Shown piece after piece: positions 10,737 through 21,990 of a stretch of DNA of 64,000 nucleotides. The DNA is from Cycas panzhihuaensis. Lineage: Eukaryota > Cycadophyta. Numbering within the stretch: position 1 is the first letter of the stretch; every line of letters starts with the position of its first letter. The notes under the pieces are model-generated. The model was given only the letters and a program-made list of their open reading frames with translations, was not told the origin of the DNA and did no database searches. Location: positions 238,521,741-238,585,740 of the forward strand of contig CM041465.1 in the NCBI GenBank assembly GCA_023213395.1. The letters are read 5' to 3'. Both the position numbers and the translations under genes were made by a program.

Positions 10737-13700
10737 ATGGAAAAACTAGTGAATGTAAAGTTTGAGGTAGAGAAATTTAATGGCAAGAATAACTTTGAGT
10801 TATGGAAGCTTAAAGCATATGATGTTCTAAGATATAATAAGGTTTGTATATAGCTCTTATAGGAAAATTGAAGAAACCTATAGGGATAGACAATGATGAA
10901 TGGAATGATCTAAATAAAAGGGCTCTTAGCATAATATAATTATTCTTGGTGGATGAAATTCTATTTAACATTATAGAGGAGTAGATAGTAGTAGGATTAT
11001 GTACCCAGTTAGAAGGCTTGTACATAACCAAATTAGTGATGAATCAAATCTACTTGAAGAGGCAATTGTGCTCATTATATATGAAGGAAGGTATAAAAAT
11101 TACTAATCATTTAAATATTTTCAATACTCTTATTTATCAGTTGGCTAGTATCAATGTCATGATTGAGGATGAAGATAAGGCTATTACCTTATTATGTTCA
11201 TTTCCATAATCCTAACATATATTATCACCTCAATTAGTTTTAGCACTATAGATGAATTAGACTATGATTTTATTTTCAATGCTTTATTGATAAAAGAAGT
11301 GAGGAAGAAGTCTAGTCTTGAAACCTCTATACCAAAATCTATGATAGCAAGAGGCAGAACAATTAAGATAGGACAAAGCTCTAGGGACACATTAAGGTCA
11401 AAGTCAAAAGGCAAGAAGAGTAAGCTTAGATGTTAGTACTTTAACAAGATAGGTCACCCCAAGAAGGATTGATATAAAAGGAAGGAGATCTAAGAAAAAA
11501 AAGATCCTACCAAGGAGGCTAATTTGGTGGAGTCAAATTAAGGTACATATGATGATGTCTTAGTTTCTTTTAATGTTTTTCATTATCATCATGATTAGTT
11601 ATTGGATTCGGGTTCTTCACACCACATGTGTCTATATAAGAGTCAATTTTTATCATGTCAACCTCTTGATGGTGGTGATGTGCTTATGGGAAATAAAGTT
11701 TCCTGTAAGACAATGGGCATTGGTAGCATTAGAATTAAAATATTTGATGTTGTAGTAAGAACATTAACTGAAGTTAGGCATGTACCTAATCTGAAAAGGA
11801 ATCTAACTTCCTTAGGTGAACTAGATTCTAGTGGTTATAAGTACATAGGTCATGAAAGAGTCTTGAAGGTGATAAAGGGCACCTTGGTTATTATGAAAGC
11901 CTTAAAGAAAGGAAACCTTTATATTTTAGTGGGAAGGATAGATATCAGCCATGTAGTTATAATATCAAAGATTATAGAAGATCTAACTCAGTTATGGCAT
12001 TAGATCCTTAGGCACATGAGTGAGAGAGGACTTAAGATGTTGATGAATTATAAGTTGCTTCCTAACTTGTAGCTTTTAGATTTATATTTTTGCAAACATT
12101 ATATTTTTAGAAAGTAGTGTAGACTTAGGTTTAGAGTAGGGAGTCACACCAATAAAGGTATTCCTAATTACATACATTTAGATGTGTGGGAACCAGACCC
12201 TACAATATCTTATGGAGGATGATTATACTTTTATCATATTTATACATGATTACTCTAGAAAAGTGTAAGTCTATTTTTTGAAAAGGAAATCTGAATTTTT
12301 TAGTGTGTTTAAGTAGTTTAAGGCTATAGTTGAGAAGAGCACTAGAAGGTCAATCAAATATTTAAGAACTAATAATGGAGATGAGTTTAACTCCTTGGGG
12401 TTTAAGAACTATGACAGAGAAGTTCGGATTGAAAGGCATAAAACCACTAGCTATACTCTAGAGCAGAATGGCATAGTTGAGCGTATGAATATGACACTCT
12501 TAGAAAGAGTAAGAAGCATGCTGAGTAATATAGGAGTGGAGTAGGGATTATAGGCAAAAGCTATTTAAACAACTTATTATTTGGTAAATAAGTCACCATA
12601 ACTTGTAATAGACTGTAAGATTCCTAAAGAGGTATGGACTAGACATCCATGTAACTATTTAACTTCGAAAGTTTTTGGTTGTGATGCTTATGCCTTGACT
12701 GATAAAAGTCAACATTTAAAGTTAGACCTAAAATCCAAGAGATGTATCTTTTTTGGTTATGGTGATAAAGATGGTATGAAGGGATAGAAGTTGTAGGATC
12801 CTACTGCCCACAAAATCACTATTAACAGAGATATTGTGTTTGATGAATCTCTCTTTCTATAATTAGATAGTGTATAAGTTAAAGTAAAATAAGAGCAGAA
12901 AGCTTAACATCGATAAGTCAAGCTTGAGACCCAACCATATTTGGAAATAAAAGATCAGGAAGACCTTTTTGAAGATGAATTTATAGTAGATTTATAGGAG
13001 TAGGTAGACACTCCTCCACCAACTATTAGAAGATCTACATGAGTCAGTCATCCACCTCATAGGTAAAACCCTTTTATTTCTTCTACTTTAGTTTCTAATG
13101 ATGGTGTGAATATATACTATCAGGAAGTAGTAAATGATATCCATAATAAGAAGTGGAAGAGGGTTATGCAAGAAGAGATAGATGCTTTGAAGAAAAATAA
13201 TTCATAGGACTTGGTAGGACTTCCACATGGCACAGAGACTATTGGTTGTAGGTGGGTTTTCAAGAAGAAAATAGATGTTGATAGAAAGGTTAACAAATAC
13301 AGGGTAAGATTAGTGGGTAAAGGTTTTACACAGAAAATAGATATTGACTTTCATGATATCTTTTCACCAGTTATCAAACTTGTTTCAATTTAGGCTATTA
13401 GCATTGGTAACTTCTTTTGATTTAGAGTTGGAGTAGTTAAATGTAAAAATAACTTTTCTACATGGAGATTTATATGAGGAGATCTATATGGATCAACTAG
13501 AAGGGTTTGTACAGGATAACATGAGAAGACTTATTTGTAGGCTCAAGAAATCATTATATGGCCTAAAGTAATCGCCTGAGCAATGGTACAGGAAGTTTGA
13601 TGCATTCATGGAGAGCCAAAGTTTCAAAAAAAGTGAGTATGATCATTGCATTTACTTTAAATTCTTAGACAATATATTATTTATTATCTTAGTATTGTAT

Positions 13701-14580
13701 ATTAATGGCATACTAGTTATAAGCAAGAGCATGGCAGAAATCAACAAGTTAGAGGCTCAATTGGCTAGGACTTTTGATATGAAGGATTTAGGACCTGCAA
13801 TTTTTTTTTAGATATGGAGATATATAGAGATAGGAAAAATGGTAAGCTATGGTTATCATAATAGAAATATATAGAGAAGGTGCTAACTAGATTTGGTATG
13901 GCAAATATGAAACCAATGAGTATCTTGTTAGCTTCCCATTTCAAGCTTTCTTTGAGTATGAGTCCTAGTAATAAAGAAAGAAAAGGATTATATGTCTTAT
14001 GTACCTTATGTTAGTGAAATAGGAAGTTTGATCTATGTCATGACATGTACAAGACCTGATATTTCACATGCAGTCAGTGTAGTTAGTAGGTTTATGGCAA
14101 ATCTAGGAAAAGAACATTAGGCATTAGTGAAATAAATGCTTTGATATTTGATGGGCATAAGTGACTATTGTATAATCTTTGAAACTATAGATAATTAGGT
14201 TTGTAGATATGTTGATTCATACTTTGCAGGAGATTTAGATAAGAGAAGGTCTACTTCAGGTTATATATTTACTTTTACAAATGGTCTAGTTAGTTGGATA
14301 TTAAAATTACTGAGCATAATTGCATTTTCAACTATGGAAGAAGAATATATTGTTGTAGCACATACTTATAAAGAAGTAATCTAGTTGCAAGATCTATTGG
14401 TTGAACTTGGAAGGAAACAAGAAAAGGTAAAGGTATTTTGTGATAGTCAAAGTGCCATTTACTTAGCAAAGAATCTAGCTTATCATAGTAGGATAAAGCA
14501 TATTACTCTAAAGTACCATTTTGTTAGACAGGTTGTGGAAGCAGGTGGAGTGGCACTTGAGAAGGTTAATACAAAATAGA
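10737..14580 (+). pseudogene. Gag-pol remnant of Copia A2
   Basis: ATG 10737 opens gag (MEKLVNVKFEVEKFNGKNNF) only about 60 bases after the primer site, so family A has a very short leader. Gag continues to a zinc knuckle remnant near 11431 (C-stop-YFNKIGHPKKD). The protease reads LLDSGSSHHM at 11599-11628. The pre-integrase region follows to LYILVG and QLWH near 12000, then a badly broken integrase. Reverse transcriptase is readable at about 13130-13820 (CRWVFKKKIDVDRKVNKYR). Its catalytic YxDD box reads YING (about 13700), so it is dead. RNase H is readable at 14385-14579 (FCDSQSAIYLAKN). Stops are found in every domain. Confidence 0.88.
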
Positions 14581-14708
14581 ATTGTGCTAAATGTTCATAA
14601 AATCAGTAATATTGGAGAAGTTCAAATAGTGTTTAACTTCTCTTAGCTTATAAAAGGTGATGAATGGTCTAGAAAATGTATAAGGTAAATTGTTATCAAG
14701 GTGGAGAT

Positions 14709-15372
14709 TGTTAGATAATATGAAAACAATGTTTTAGAGGCTAAAATTTTGACAGGTTGGTAGCATGGTTTTCCCCCAAAACTTCTACAAGGGGATCCAA
14801 GGGTAGAGGAAGCCCCCCTTGGCTAGGGATTACAGGGGGTGCCAGAACCCCCTCCCCCTCATAAAGAGGGGATTTTGAGGTGATAGCTCCTAACCTAAAA
14901 AGCTAGCACTGAAGATCATGCTAAATTGTAAAGAGAATGGGGGTCATTCACTCAAAATACCCTAGATTCAATAGTCAAGATTTATGCCTTATATGACTCT
15001 CTCATATAGCCTGATTTAGGGTGTTTTTTTCATTATGTTAATGGTGTTCGATGTATTAGATGTAATGTAAGGAGTTAGGTAGCTAGTTGTTATGGCTATG
15101 AGCATTCTACTATAGATTATATTCATTTCTCTATTCTTTGATAATAAAGATCGATACATTTCTTATGTAGATATTTCCCTAGCATACTGTTAGGGCTTTA
15201 CCATGTTATATCAGGTGTATATATGATACTTTGGCTTTCTAATTCATTTATTATATTATCTCTAGTTTATGAACTTACATCTTAAATTTTAGTTTTGATT
15301 CCTATCACTAGTTATAAAATAGTTTAGATCTTGGTTGCAGTTTCTAGTTATTGGGACCTAGTTTACTCAACA
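14709..15372 (+). repeat. 3' LTR of A2
   Basis: The 664-bp LTR is preceded by the polypurine stretch AAGGTGGAGAT (14698-14708). It starts TGTTAGATAATATG and ends CTCAACA. It contains a segment around 15020-15110 that is missing from the 5' LTR, which explains the length difference. Confidence 0.92.
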
Positions 15373-16883
15373 AGATTTGATGAAGACGAATCTTCATCAA
15401 AAACTACTTATTTAGAACTTCCTATTGAGAGTCTGCTAACTAACACTTATTTATCAGACCTCTCAAACAAATAAGCTAATCTTGAATTAATTGAATCCCT
15501 ATCAAATCAAGTTTAAAATTAGATATTAATTAAACCTTCTACATCAAATCTAATTAATTAGTCAAATTCATCTAATCAATCCTCCACTTCTACTTCCTCA
15601 AAGAACAAGCAACTAGTATGGGAACATATGACTCTTTCTAATACTAACTCTAATACTAGTAATCCATCAAATATTAGAAAAATTTGTTCTCAAAAGTTTC
15701 AAATAAACTTTATACTAATGGCTAAAGTTATGGCCACAGATGATCTAAAAACCTTTAAAGAAGAAAATAACAATCTTATATGGTAATAAGTTATGCAAGC
15801 TGAATTTGATGCACTTAAAAAGAATTCCACTTGGAACTTAGTTATCCTTCCTCATGGCAAAAATTTAGTAGACTATAAATGGGTTTACCAAACAAAATAT
15901 AACTCTAAAGGAGTTATTTAAAAGCATAAGACTTGTCTAGTATCCAAGGGGTTTCTCAAATTAATGGTATTGATTATATCGAAACCTTTGCTTTTATAGC
16001 TAAAATGAATACTATCAAAACTATCCTAGCTTTAGTATCCAAATTTGGCTAGTAAATCCATTAAATAGATGTTAAAAGCACCTTCTTGAATGGAGATCTC
16101 AAAGAAGATATCTATATAAAATATCCCCCTAGTTCCATTTGTGATCCTAATCTCATATGTAAGTTAAAAAAAATCTTTATATGGTTTAAAACAAACTCTT
16201 TGAGTTTGGTATATAAAAATAGATAATTACCTTATATAAAATGGATACACTAAGTGCATTAGTGATCCCAATCTCTACTTCAAATGAGAATGAAAATACT
16301 AGTATCTTAATTCTTTACATATATGATATAATCATAACTAGATCTTTAATTTCCAGTATTCATCAGTTGAAAACTATCTTAATGGATAAATTTAAAATGA
16401 GTAACTTAGGTATTTTATATTATTTCTTAGGTTTGCAAATTTGTTAAACTCATTCGAAGACAACAATTTCATAACCCAAGTACACACTTAATTTCATCAA
16501 AAGATTTAACATGGAAAATTCCAAACTAGCCCCAAATCCTCTATAATTAGGTGTTAAACTATCAATTGATTGTCTAACACCTCTATTTGACCCTATTACT
16601 TATCATCAACTTATAGGTAGTTTAATCTACCTCACACATACCCACTCAGACATATCGTATGCTGTAGCTCTTTGCTTAAGATACATGTAGAAACCTCATG
16701 AGTCTCACTGGAAAAATATAGAATGAATTCTATGATACCTACAAGGTATAATATTCTATGGTCTAACTTATCACTCAAGTAGTACCAACCTAAAATTAAT
16801 AGGCTATATTAACTCAAATTGAGTAGGAGACTTAGATGATTGCAAATCAATAGCAAGTTATATTTTCTTTCTAGACTCTTCAC
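15373..16883 (+). pseudogene. Reverse transcriptase remnant of Copia B
   Basis: The B frame resumes with DEDESSSKTTYLELP. The Copia reverse transcriptase is readable at about 15790-16880: MQAEFDALKKNSTWNLV, WVYQTKYNSKG, DNYL, an altered catalytic box LYIYDIIITRSL (about 16309-16345, YIYD in place of YVDD), LGILYYFLGLQI, then GDLDDCKSIASYIFFLDSS. The last stretch is the start of the RNase H junction, where element C is inserted at 16884. At least ten stops are present, so the enzyme is not functional. Confidence 0.85.
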
Positions 16884-17219
16884 TGATGGAGCCGGAGGAG
16901 CAGAGCAGGACATCACGACGTTCTCATCTTGAGTACAACAGCAATTTCCAATAGAGTGGCGGTGTTAATAAACACCAGGGAGGTATTCCCAACCCTTAAA
17001 TAGAGAATTCGGGGAGGCGTCGGGTGCCATCACCCTAGATGCACAACAATTAAGGTTAGTTTGAAAAAATATTAAAAATAAATAACGGTGATACGTACCT
17101 CACATGAGTGGTCGGTCCGGGCGGCTATTGAATGACTCAAGGTGCCCTAGGGGCCCTTAAAGGTGGCTTTGAGGGGCCCTAAGCGCTCTAGTGCACATAT
17201 ATTGGGATTATTCCCAACA
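16884..17219 (-). repeat. LTR (3') of element C
   Basis: The 336-bp LTR, in minus orientation, runs from TGTTGGGAATAATCCC to CTCCATCA. It is preceded on the minus strand by the polypurine tract GGGGAGAA (17220-17227). It is GC-richer than its surroundings. No second copy occurs in the window. Confidence 0.8.
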
Positions 17220-17227
17220 TTCTCCCC

Positions 17228-17843
17228 TATAAGCCCAATGTGTATGACTCCTAAATCATCTCTGAATTTCTCAAACTTGATTTTTCCCAAGGCCTTTGTA
17301 AAAATATCCATTTGTTTGATCTTGATTGCTCTGATAAGTCAACTCTATCTCTTACACTGTACAAGTTCCCAAATGAAGTGGTATTAAGTTTCAATGTGCT
17401 TTGTTACTGCCGTGGAATCTTGGATTTTTGTCATTTGAATAGCACTCATTGTCACACCAAATTTTAGTGGGACCTTCTTTGTTAATTTGAAAATCTTGTA
17501 AGAGTCTTCTTAACGATTGATTCACGGGCTCCTAACAACTGCTGACTTTATATTACCTTGGTGTGGATAAGGAAACGGTATTTTGTTTCTTTGTACTCCA
17601 AGCTACTGCTGCTGATCCCATATTAAATGCATAACCTGAGGTAGATTTTCTATCATCGATATCACCAGCCCAATCTGAATCTGTATAACCAGTTAACTGA
17701 AACTCGGATGTAGGTTTGTAGTATGATCCAAAGTCTGAAGTCCCTTTAAGATATCTGAGGATTCTTTTAGCAGCTTGCCAATGAGATGTCTTTAGATCCT
17801 ACATAAATCTAGATACAACACTTACGGAATATGTTATATCAGG
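17228..17843 (-). pseudogene. RNase H end of Copia C, frameshifted
   Basis: Directly downstream of the long pol frame, the minus strand continues with DITYSVSVVSRFM, then SHWQAAKRILRYLKGTSDFG, then TGYTDSDWAGDIDDRKSTSG. This is the normal Copia RNase H order. It then breaks up by stops and frameshifts. The last piece reads RSHTHWAYRGE just before the polypurine tract. One stop separates it from the 490-codon frame at 17844. Confidence 0.85.
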
Positions 17844-19316
17844 TCAAGTAGAGGTTAAATAAAGTAGGCTACGAATCAGTTCTCTATAGTGAGTGGGATC
17901 AACTGAAGTTGAGTCATCTGTCTTAGAGAGTTTAATTCCAATTTCTGCTGGTATTGACAATGGTTTCTGATTTGTCATATTAAATCTTTGTAGAAGGTCT
18001 AATATATATTTACGTTGAGAGATAAATATTCCTTGTTTATCTTGCCACACTTCCAATCCTAGGAAGTAGTGCATAAGACCTAAGTCTGTCATTTCGAATT
18101 CCTTACACATAGCTTCTTTAAATTGACTTAAAAGTTGGGAGTCATTTCCGGTATAAATTAAGTCGTCTATGTAAAGTCCTACGATCAATATCGAATTTCC
18201 TTTAATTTTGGTGTATAGGTTTGGATCTTGAGATCTTTCAAACCCTTGATCTTTAAGATATGTGTCGATACAGGAATACCAAGCCCTAGGTGCTTGTTTT
18301 AGACCATATAACGCTTTCTTTAACTTGTACACTTTGTTTTCTTCCCCCCTGACTTCAAAACCGAGGGGTTGAGAGACATAGATATCTTCTTGGATATAAC
18401 CATTTAAGAAAGCACTTTTTACGTCCATTTGATAAACAGGCCAACCCATTTGGGCGGCTAAACTTATTATCATGCGAACTGACTCCATTCTAGCAACTGG
18501 GGCAAATGTTTCAGTATAGTCTATGCCTTCTCTTTGGGCATATCCTTTGGCAACTAAACGAGCTTTATATTTATCAATTGATCCATCAGAGTGGAACTTA
18601 GTCTTATAAACCCATTTGGTTCCAATGGCTTTCTTTCTTGGTGGTAAGTCTACAAGTTCCCAAGTGTCATTTTTAACGATAGATTTATATTCCTCTTGCA
18701 TGGCATTTTGCCAGCACTCATGTTGATTAGCCTCATCAAAAGTTTGAGGCTCATGACTTTCGAGTAACTTACTCATTAGAGTAAAGTTAACTTTGTGTGA
18801 ACGTGTAGATCTTCGATTGTTATCCAATATGTTTCCTAAGTCATGGTTGCGTTGAACCCATTTGGGTAGGGGTTGTAATGGTGGTTGAGGTGATGTTGTT
18901 TCCCTAGTAGTTTCTGGAGAGTTTCTCCACATAGGAGCCACATATTTGGACGTATTTGATGCATTAAACTTAAGAGTAATGTCCTTTTGTTGTTCGTGAT
19001 TATTTTGATAGTAGGTGTCTTCTTGAAATTTGACATCCCTACTCAGTATAACTTTTCGGGATTTGGGATCATAAATTTTGTAAGATTTTGATGATTCACT
19101 ATATCCAATAAAGATACATTTTACACTATGATCATCTAACTTGGTTCTTCTTTGGTCAGGGACATCGGCATAGGCTAAACAGCCAAATACCTTAAGGTGA
19201 CGGATACTAGGTTTATAACCTGTCCATGCTTCTTCTGGTGTCTTCCCCCTAACGGCTTTTGTGGAACATCGATTAAGTAAGTAGACTGCGGTATGGGTGC
19301 TTGACCCAAAATTCAT
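17844..19316 (-). CDS. Copia C integrase C-terminus and reverse transcriptase
   Basis: This intact 490-codon frame is the largest in the window. Residues about 1-105 are the C-terminal part of integrase ([19 protein letters not shown], then [19 protein letters not shown]). A variable linker follows. From about residue 205 comes the Copia reverse transcriptase: [57 protein letters not shown] with the first catalytic aspartate, [12 protein letters not shown], and the YIDD box at about residues 382-385 (18162-18173). [10 protein letters not shown] follows. The catalytic residues look intact; YIDD for YVDD is a mild change. It is part of a polyprotein, so the first methionine is internal and not a real start. 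It ends at a premature stop after LLYLTST. Not expected to give an active element, because gag and RNase H are broken. Confidence 0.92.
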   Translation of the reverse strand: MNFGSSTHTAVYLLNRCSTKAVRGKTPEEAWTGYKPSIRHLKVFGCLAYADVPDQRRTKLDDHSVKCIFIGYSESSKSYKIYDPKSRKVILSRDVKFQEDTYYQNNHEQQKDITLKFNASNTSKYVAPMWRNSPETTRETTSPQPPLQPLPKWVQRNHDLGNILDNNRRSTRSHKVNFTLMSKLLESHEPQTFDEANQHECWQNAMQEEYKSIVKNDTWELVDLPPRKKAIGTKWVYKTKFHSDGSIDKYKARLVAKGYAQREGIDYTETFAPVARMESVRMIISLAAQMGWPVYQMDVKSAFLNGYIQEDIYVSQPLGFEVRGEENKVYKLKKALYGLKQAPRAWYSCIDTYLKDQGFERSQDPNLYTKIKGNSILIVGLYIDDLIYTGNDSQLLSQFKEAMCKEFEMTDLGLMHYFLGLEVWQDKQGIFISQRKYILDLLQRFNMTNQKPLSIPAEIGIKLSKTDDSTSVDPTHYRELIRSLLYLTST

Positions 19317-20043
19317 GGCCTAAGTTTTTATCTTTAAGCATACAACATGCCATTTCTACGATAGTTCTGTTTTTCCTTTCATCTACACCATTTTGTTATG
19401 GGGTGTAGGGGTTGGTATGTTATCGCCTAATCCCATGTTGGATACAGTAATCCTTGAAGATATTAGAGGTAAATTCTCCCCCATTATCTGATCTTAAGGA
19501 GAGGATATGATATCCACTTTGTCGCTCAACGAAGGTTTTGAAGTCAACAAAGTGGTGAAAGCATCAGTTGTATTTGAGAAAGAACACCCAAGTCTTTCTT
19601 GTAAAGTCATCAATAAATGTAAGGAAATACTTGGCACACCAGGAAGGGAGTGGCCATTGGGCCACAACTATCTCGTATCTGAGTTGAAGAGGGGCAGATG
19701 CCCGATGGCTAAAGTTTGGAAATTTTTCTCTATGGTGTTTTCCAAGAAGGCATCCCTCACACAACTCTTTATTAACATCAATAGGGGGCAAGCCATTAAC
19801 CATATCTAATCTTTTCATAAGGGCTAAATTGGTATAATTAAGGTGACCGAAACGTCGATGCCATAGGTCACTATCCATAGTATTTGTGGTTCTAAGGGCA
19901 TATGTATCTGAGGGGGTGATAGAAAGTTTAAATAAACGATCTTTAGTCATGATACCCCTAACAACAATAGCTTCATTTTGTCGTTTGTCTTTAATGACAC
20001 ATTTACCGTTGTCAAAAATTATTTTATAGTCTTGTCCCATCAT
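19317..20043 (-). pseudogene. Copia C integrase (zinc-binding and core)
   Basis: The frame 20043-19564 reads the pre-integrase domain with a full HHCC finger (H and H in HRRFGHLN, then CEGC), GKHHREKFP, and the first catalytic aspartate in FLTFIDDFTRKTWVFFLK. After a break near 19560 the minus strand goes on with FVDFKTFVER and LRSDNGGEF (second aspartate, about 19470-19500), then QNGVDERKNRTIVEMA with the glutamate (about 19375-19410). All D-D-E residues can be seen, but two or three frame breaks separate them. Confidence 0.88.
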
Positions 20044-20379
20044 CTATCCTACCGATAGTAAGTTTTTCCTTAAAGCAGGGACATATAAAACATCATTTAA
20101 ATATTTATATTGGCTATCAGTCAATAAGGCAATGTTACCTTTTCCAATCGATTCGTGAGAGGTGTTGTCTCCAAACATAATAGACCCTTTCTTATTTGTA
20201 TCCAAAGTTTGAAATAATTGTTCTTTATGGGTCATGTGGGTGGAACAACCGGAATCAATGTACCAACTATCGTCATCTTCTTCTAGGTGAAAAACTAGAT
20301 AGAAATAACCTATTGTTGATTTTAGATTACGATGTATTTGACACATGTCCTCTGAGGGTGGTCCATGTTTTGAAAACAC
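20044..20379 (-). pseudogene. Copia C protease
   Basis: The 111-codon open frame has the aspartic protease active site DSGCSTHM (20233-20256) in WYIDSGCSTHMTH. GKGNIALL and LYVPALRKNLLSVG follow, the usual end of the Copia protease region. The active-site triad residue Asp and the Gly at its position are kept. It is out of frame with gag upstream by a small overlap near 20330-20380, which may be a frameshift mutation. Confidence 0.88.
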
Positions 20380-21441
20380 TTATCTTGATGTGACCATTTC
20401 TACGACAATAAGTGCAATATAGTTGATCTCTTTTTCCATAACTAAAATTTTGATTCCTTGGTGGAGAGTGATCAAGGTTGAAGGGTCTCCCCCTTTCCTC
20501 ATAGAATTGAGTATGATTATTTCTTGGTTGGTCACGATAGTTTTGAGATGTTCTAGAAGGTTGTGGGTTCCCATGACAATGTGGACAACAAGAATGATTA
20601 TCAACTTGTCTTCGTTGGTTAGGGTTTCTTTGAGTGTTCGAATGTCTTGGAGAATTTTCATGTTGTGGGGGTCGTCCTTGTCTATTATGAGGAGCTTGGT
20701 ATCGTGGAGGATTTTGTCTAGTTTCATTTCTAGGGTTTTCATCTTTTCTCCTTAGAGGGGATTCGTTTTGTTTTGAAGTGCCATCTTGAGGATTAGGTTG
20801 AATGTTGGCCTTTGTAGCAAAGGCATGTTCTAAGGTTTCATTGGCAGCTTGTTGCTCTTCTATGGACATGAGCATAGCAGTAAGTTGTTCTATTTTGAGG
20901 GTACTTAGGTCCTTAGATACACTAATACTAGTAGCTACCATCTCAAAGCGTCTAACAACTCCTACACATCGAAGGATCCGTTCAACTACTCTTTGTTCGG
21001 TTAAGGTATCCCCAAGGGACCTCATTTGGTTAACTAAATCTTGAATCTTGGTCATAAATTCAGTTATTGATTCATGAGGCATCATACGTAAATTTTTGAA
21101 CTTACTTCTTAAGTTTTGTAGTTTAGAGGACGGCCTTCCCTTCAGATATAAGTCAAAGTATCCCAAGCCTCTTTGGACTTAATGGATTCACTAACTCGTG
21201 GGAAAACATGATCTTCCAAAGCGCAAAAAATAAGGGCTAAGGCTTCATTATCTTTTTTGATATTTTCTTTGTATGTAGCTTTTTCAGTATCAGTTGGATT
21301 TGATCATAAGTCATTGTAACCATTTCTCACTATATCCCACATTTCATTTGCTATGAGGATGGGCCTCATCCTCCTACTCCAGTTAAGAAAATTATTTCCA
21401 TCAAATTTAGGAATAATCATATTCCCAAAACTAGACGACAT
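20327..21441 (-). pseudogene. Copia C gag
   Basis: The start is ATG at 21441-21439 (MSSSFGNMIIPKFDGNNFLN). UBN2-type capsid continues through KKDNEALALIFCALEDHVF. There is one stop near 21310, and a frameshift near 21145 moves the reading to a 279-codon frame (to 20327). That frame continues the capsid (PHESITEFMTKIQDLVNQM), then a Gln/Asn/Arg/Pro-rich linker with an RGRP piece, and ends with a zinc knuckle CTYCRRNGHIKISVF in which the last cysteine is replaced. The capsid would package element RNA; with two breaks it is not translatable as one protein. Confidence 0.88.
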
Positions 21442-21589
21442 TTTAAATTAAAGTTGCAACAAAAATATTTGAATGTAAAAAATTTAAGAGAACTTAAATG
21501 AAAGAAATTATTTCCAAATATATATCCCAAGGTTTTCAAAAGTTTGAACAAATGAACTAGGACCTAGAAAGGCTACTAGGCTCTAAGTT

Positions 21590-21990
21590 TATGTTTCTCC
21601 TGTGGCAACCTTCGGTTGCTATTACATTAATAATGGCGCACCTTACGGATGGCAAAAGCAGGGACCCTTTATCTGGAATGCGAACCAGGCTCTATATACC
21701 TCGATCGTGGGTTCTTAAGAAGGCTTTGACACCCCCCTGAATTATTGGTCCACCTGCGCCGGATTTATGCCTAACGACAGATCTAGCGGTGAAGGTTCTC
21801 GAACCAAAGGCACTCACCCTCTCCAGGTCTAGCCTTGGTCTCCAAACACCATAAAATGAAAGGTTATGCACCTCAGCCTGCCACCGTATACACCTGATAG
21901 CTAATGGCTGTCCTCATCCAATATGAGTAGGCCGATTAGCATGTGCGATGTGGTAACCCGAGGGTCCTAATCGTTCCCCTTGCAAATTTG
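21590..21990 (-). other. GC-richer structured block in leader of C
   Basis: Between gag and the AT-rich leader lies a sharply bounded block of about 400 bp with more G and C than its surroundings and no open frame of note. It includes the perfect hairpin GCAACCGAAGGTTGC (minus strand, near 21604-21620). In a retrotransposon this place, just upstream of gag, would suit a packaging signal or translation-control element. That is inference; a captured fragment is equally possible. Confidence 0.45.

Larger units (their letters stand above)
10085..15372 (+). mobile_element. Complete Copia family-A element (A2) nested in B
   Basis: LTRs at 10085-10664 and 14709-15372 enclose a decayed gag-pol. The target duplication is ATATT on the left (10080-10084) and AGATT on the right (15373-15377), one mismatch. 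Removing the element joins the B peptide CEVIF to DEDESS in frame, which is the normal spot in Copia polyproteins between the integrase C-terminus and reverse transcriptase. Confidence 0.92.

Noticed and set aside
11018-11755. Separate small genes
   Set aside because: They are pieces of the A2 gag and protease broken by stops; the order and text match A3 and A4.
19507-19809. 100-codon plus-strand open frame
   Set aside because: It is the antisense of the element C integrase; the minus strand has the HHCC finger and catalytic aspartate.
20423-21044. Plus-strand open frames of 80-110 codons
   Set aside because: They are antisense shadows of the C gag, which has a recognisable capsid and zinc knuckle on the minus strand.
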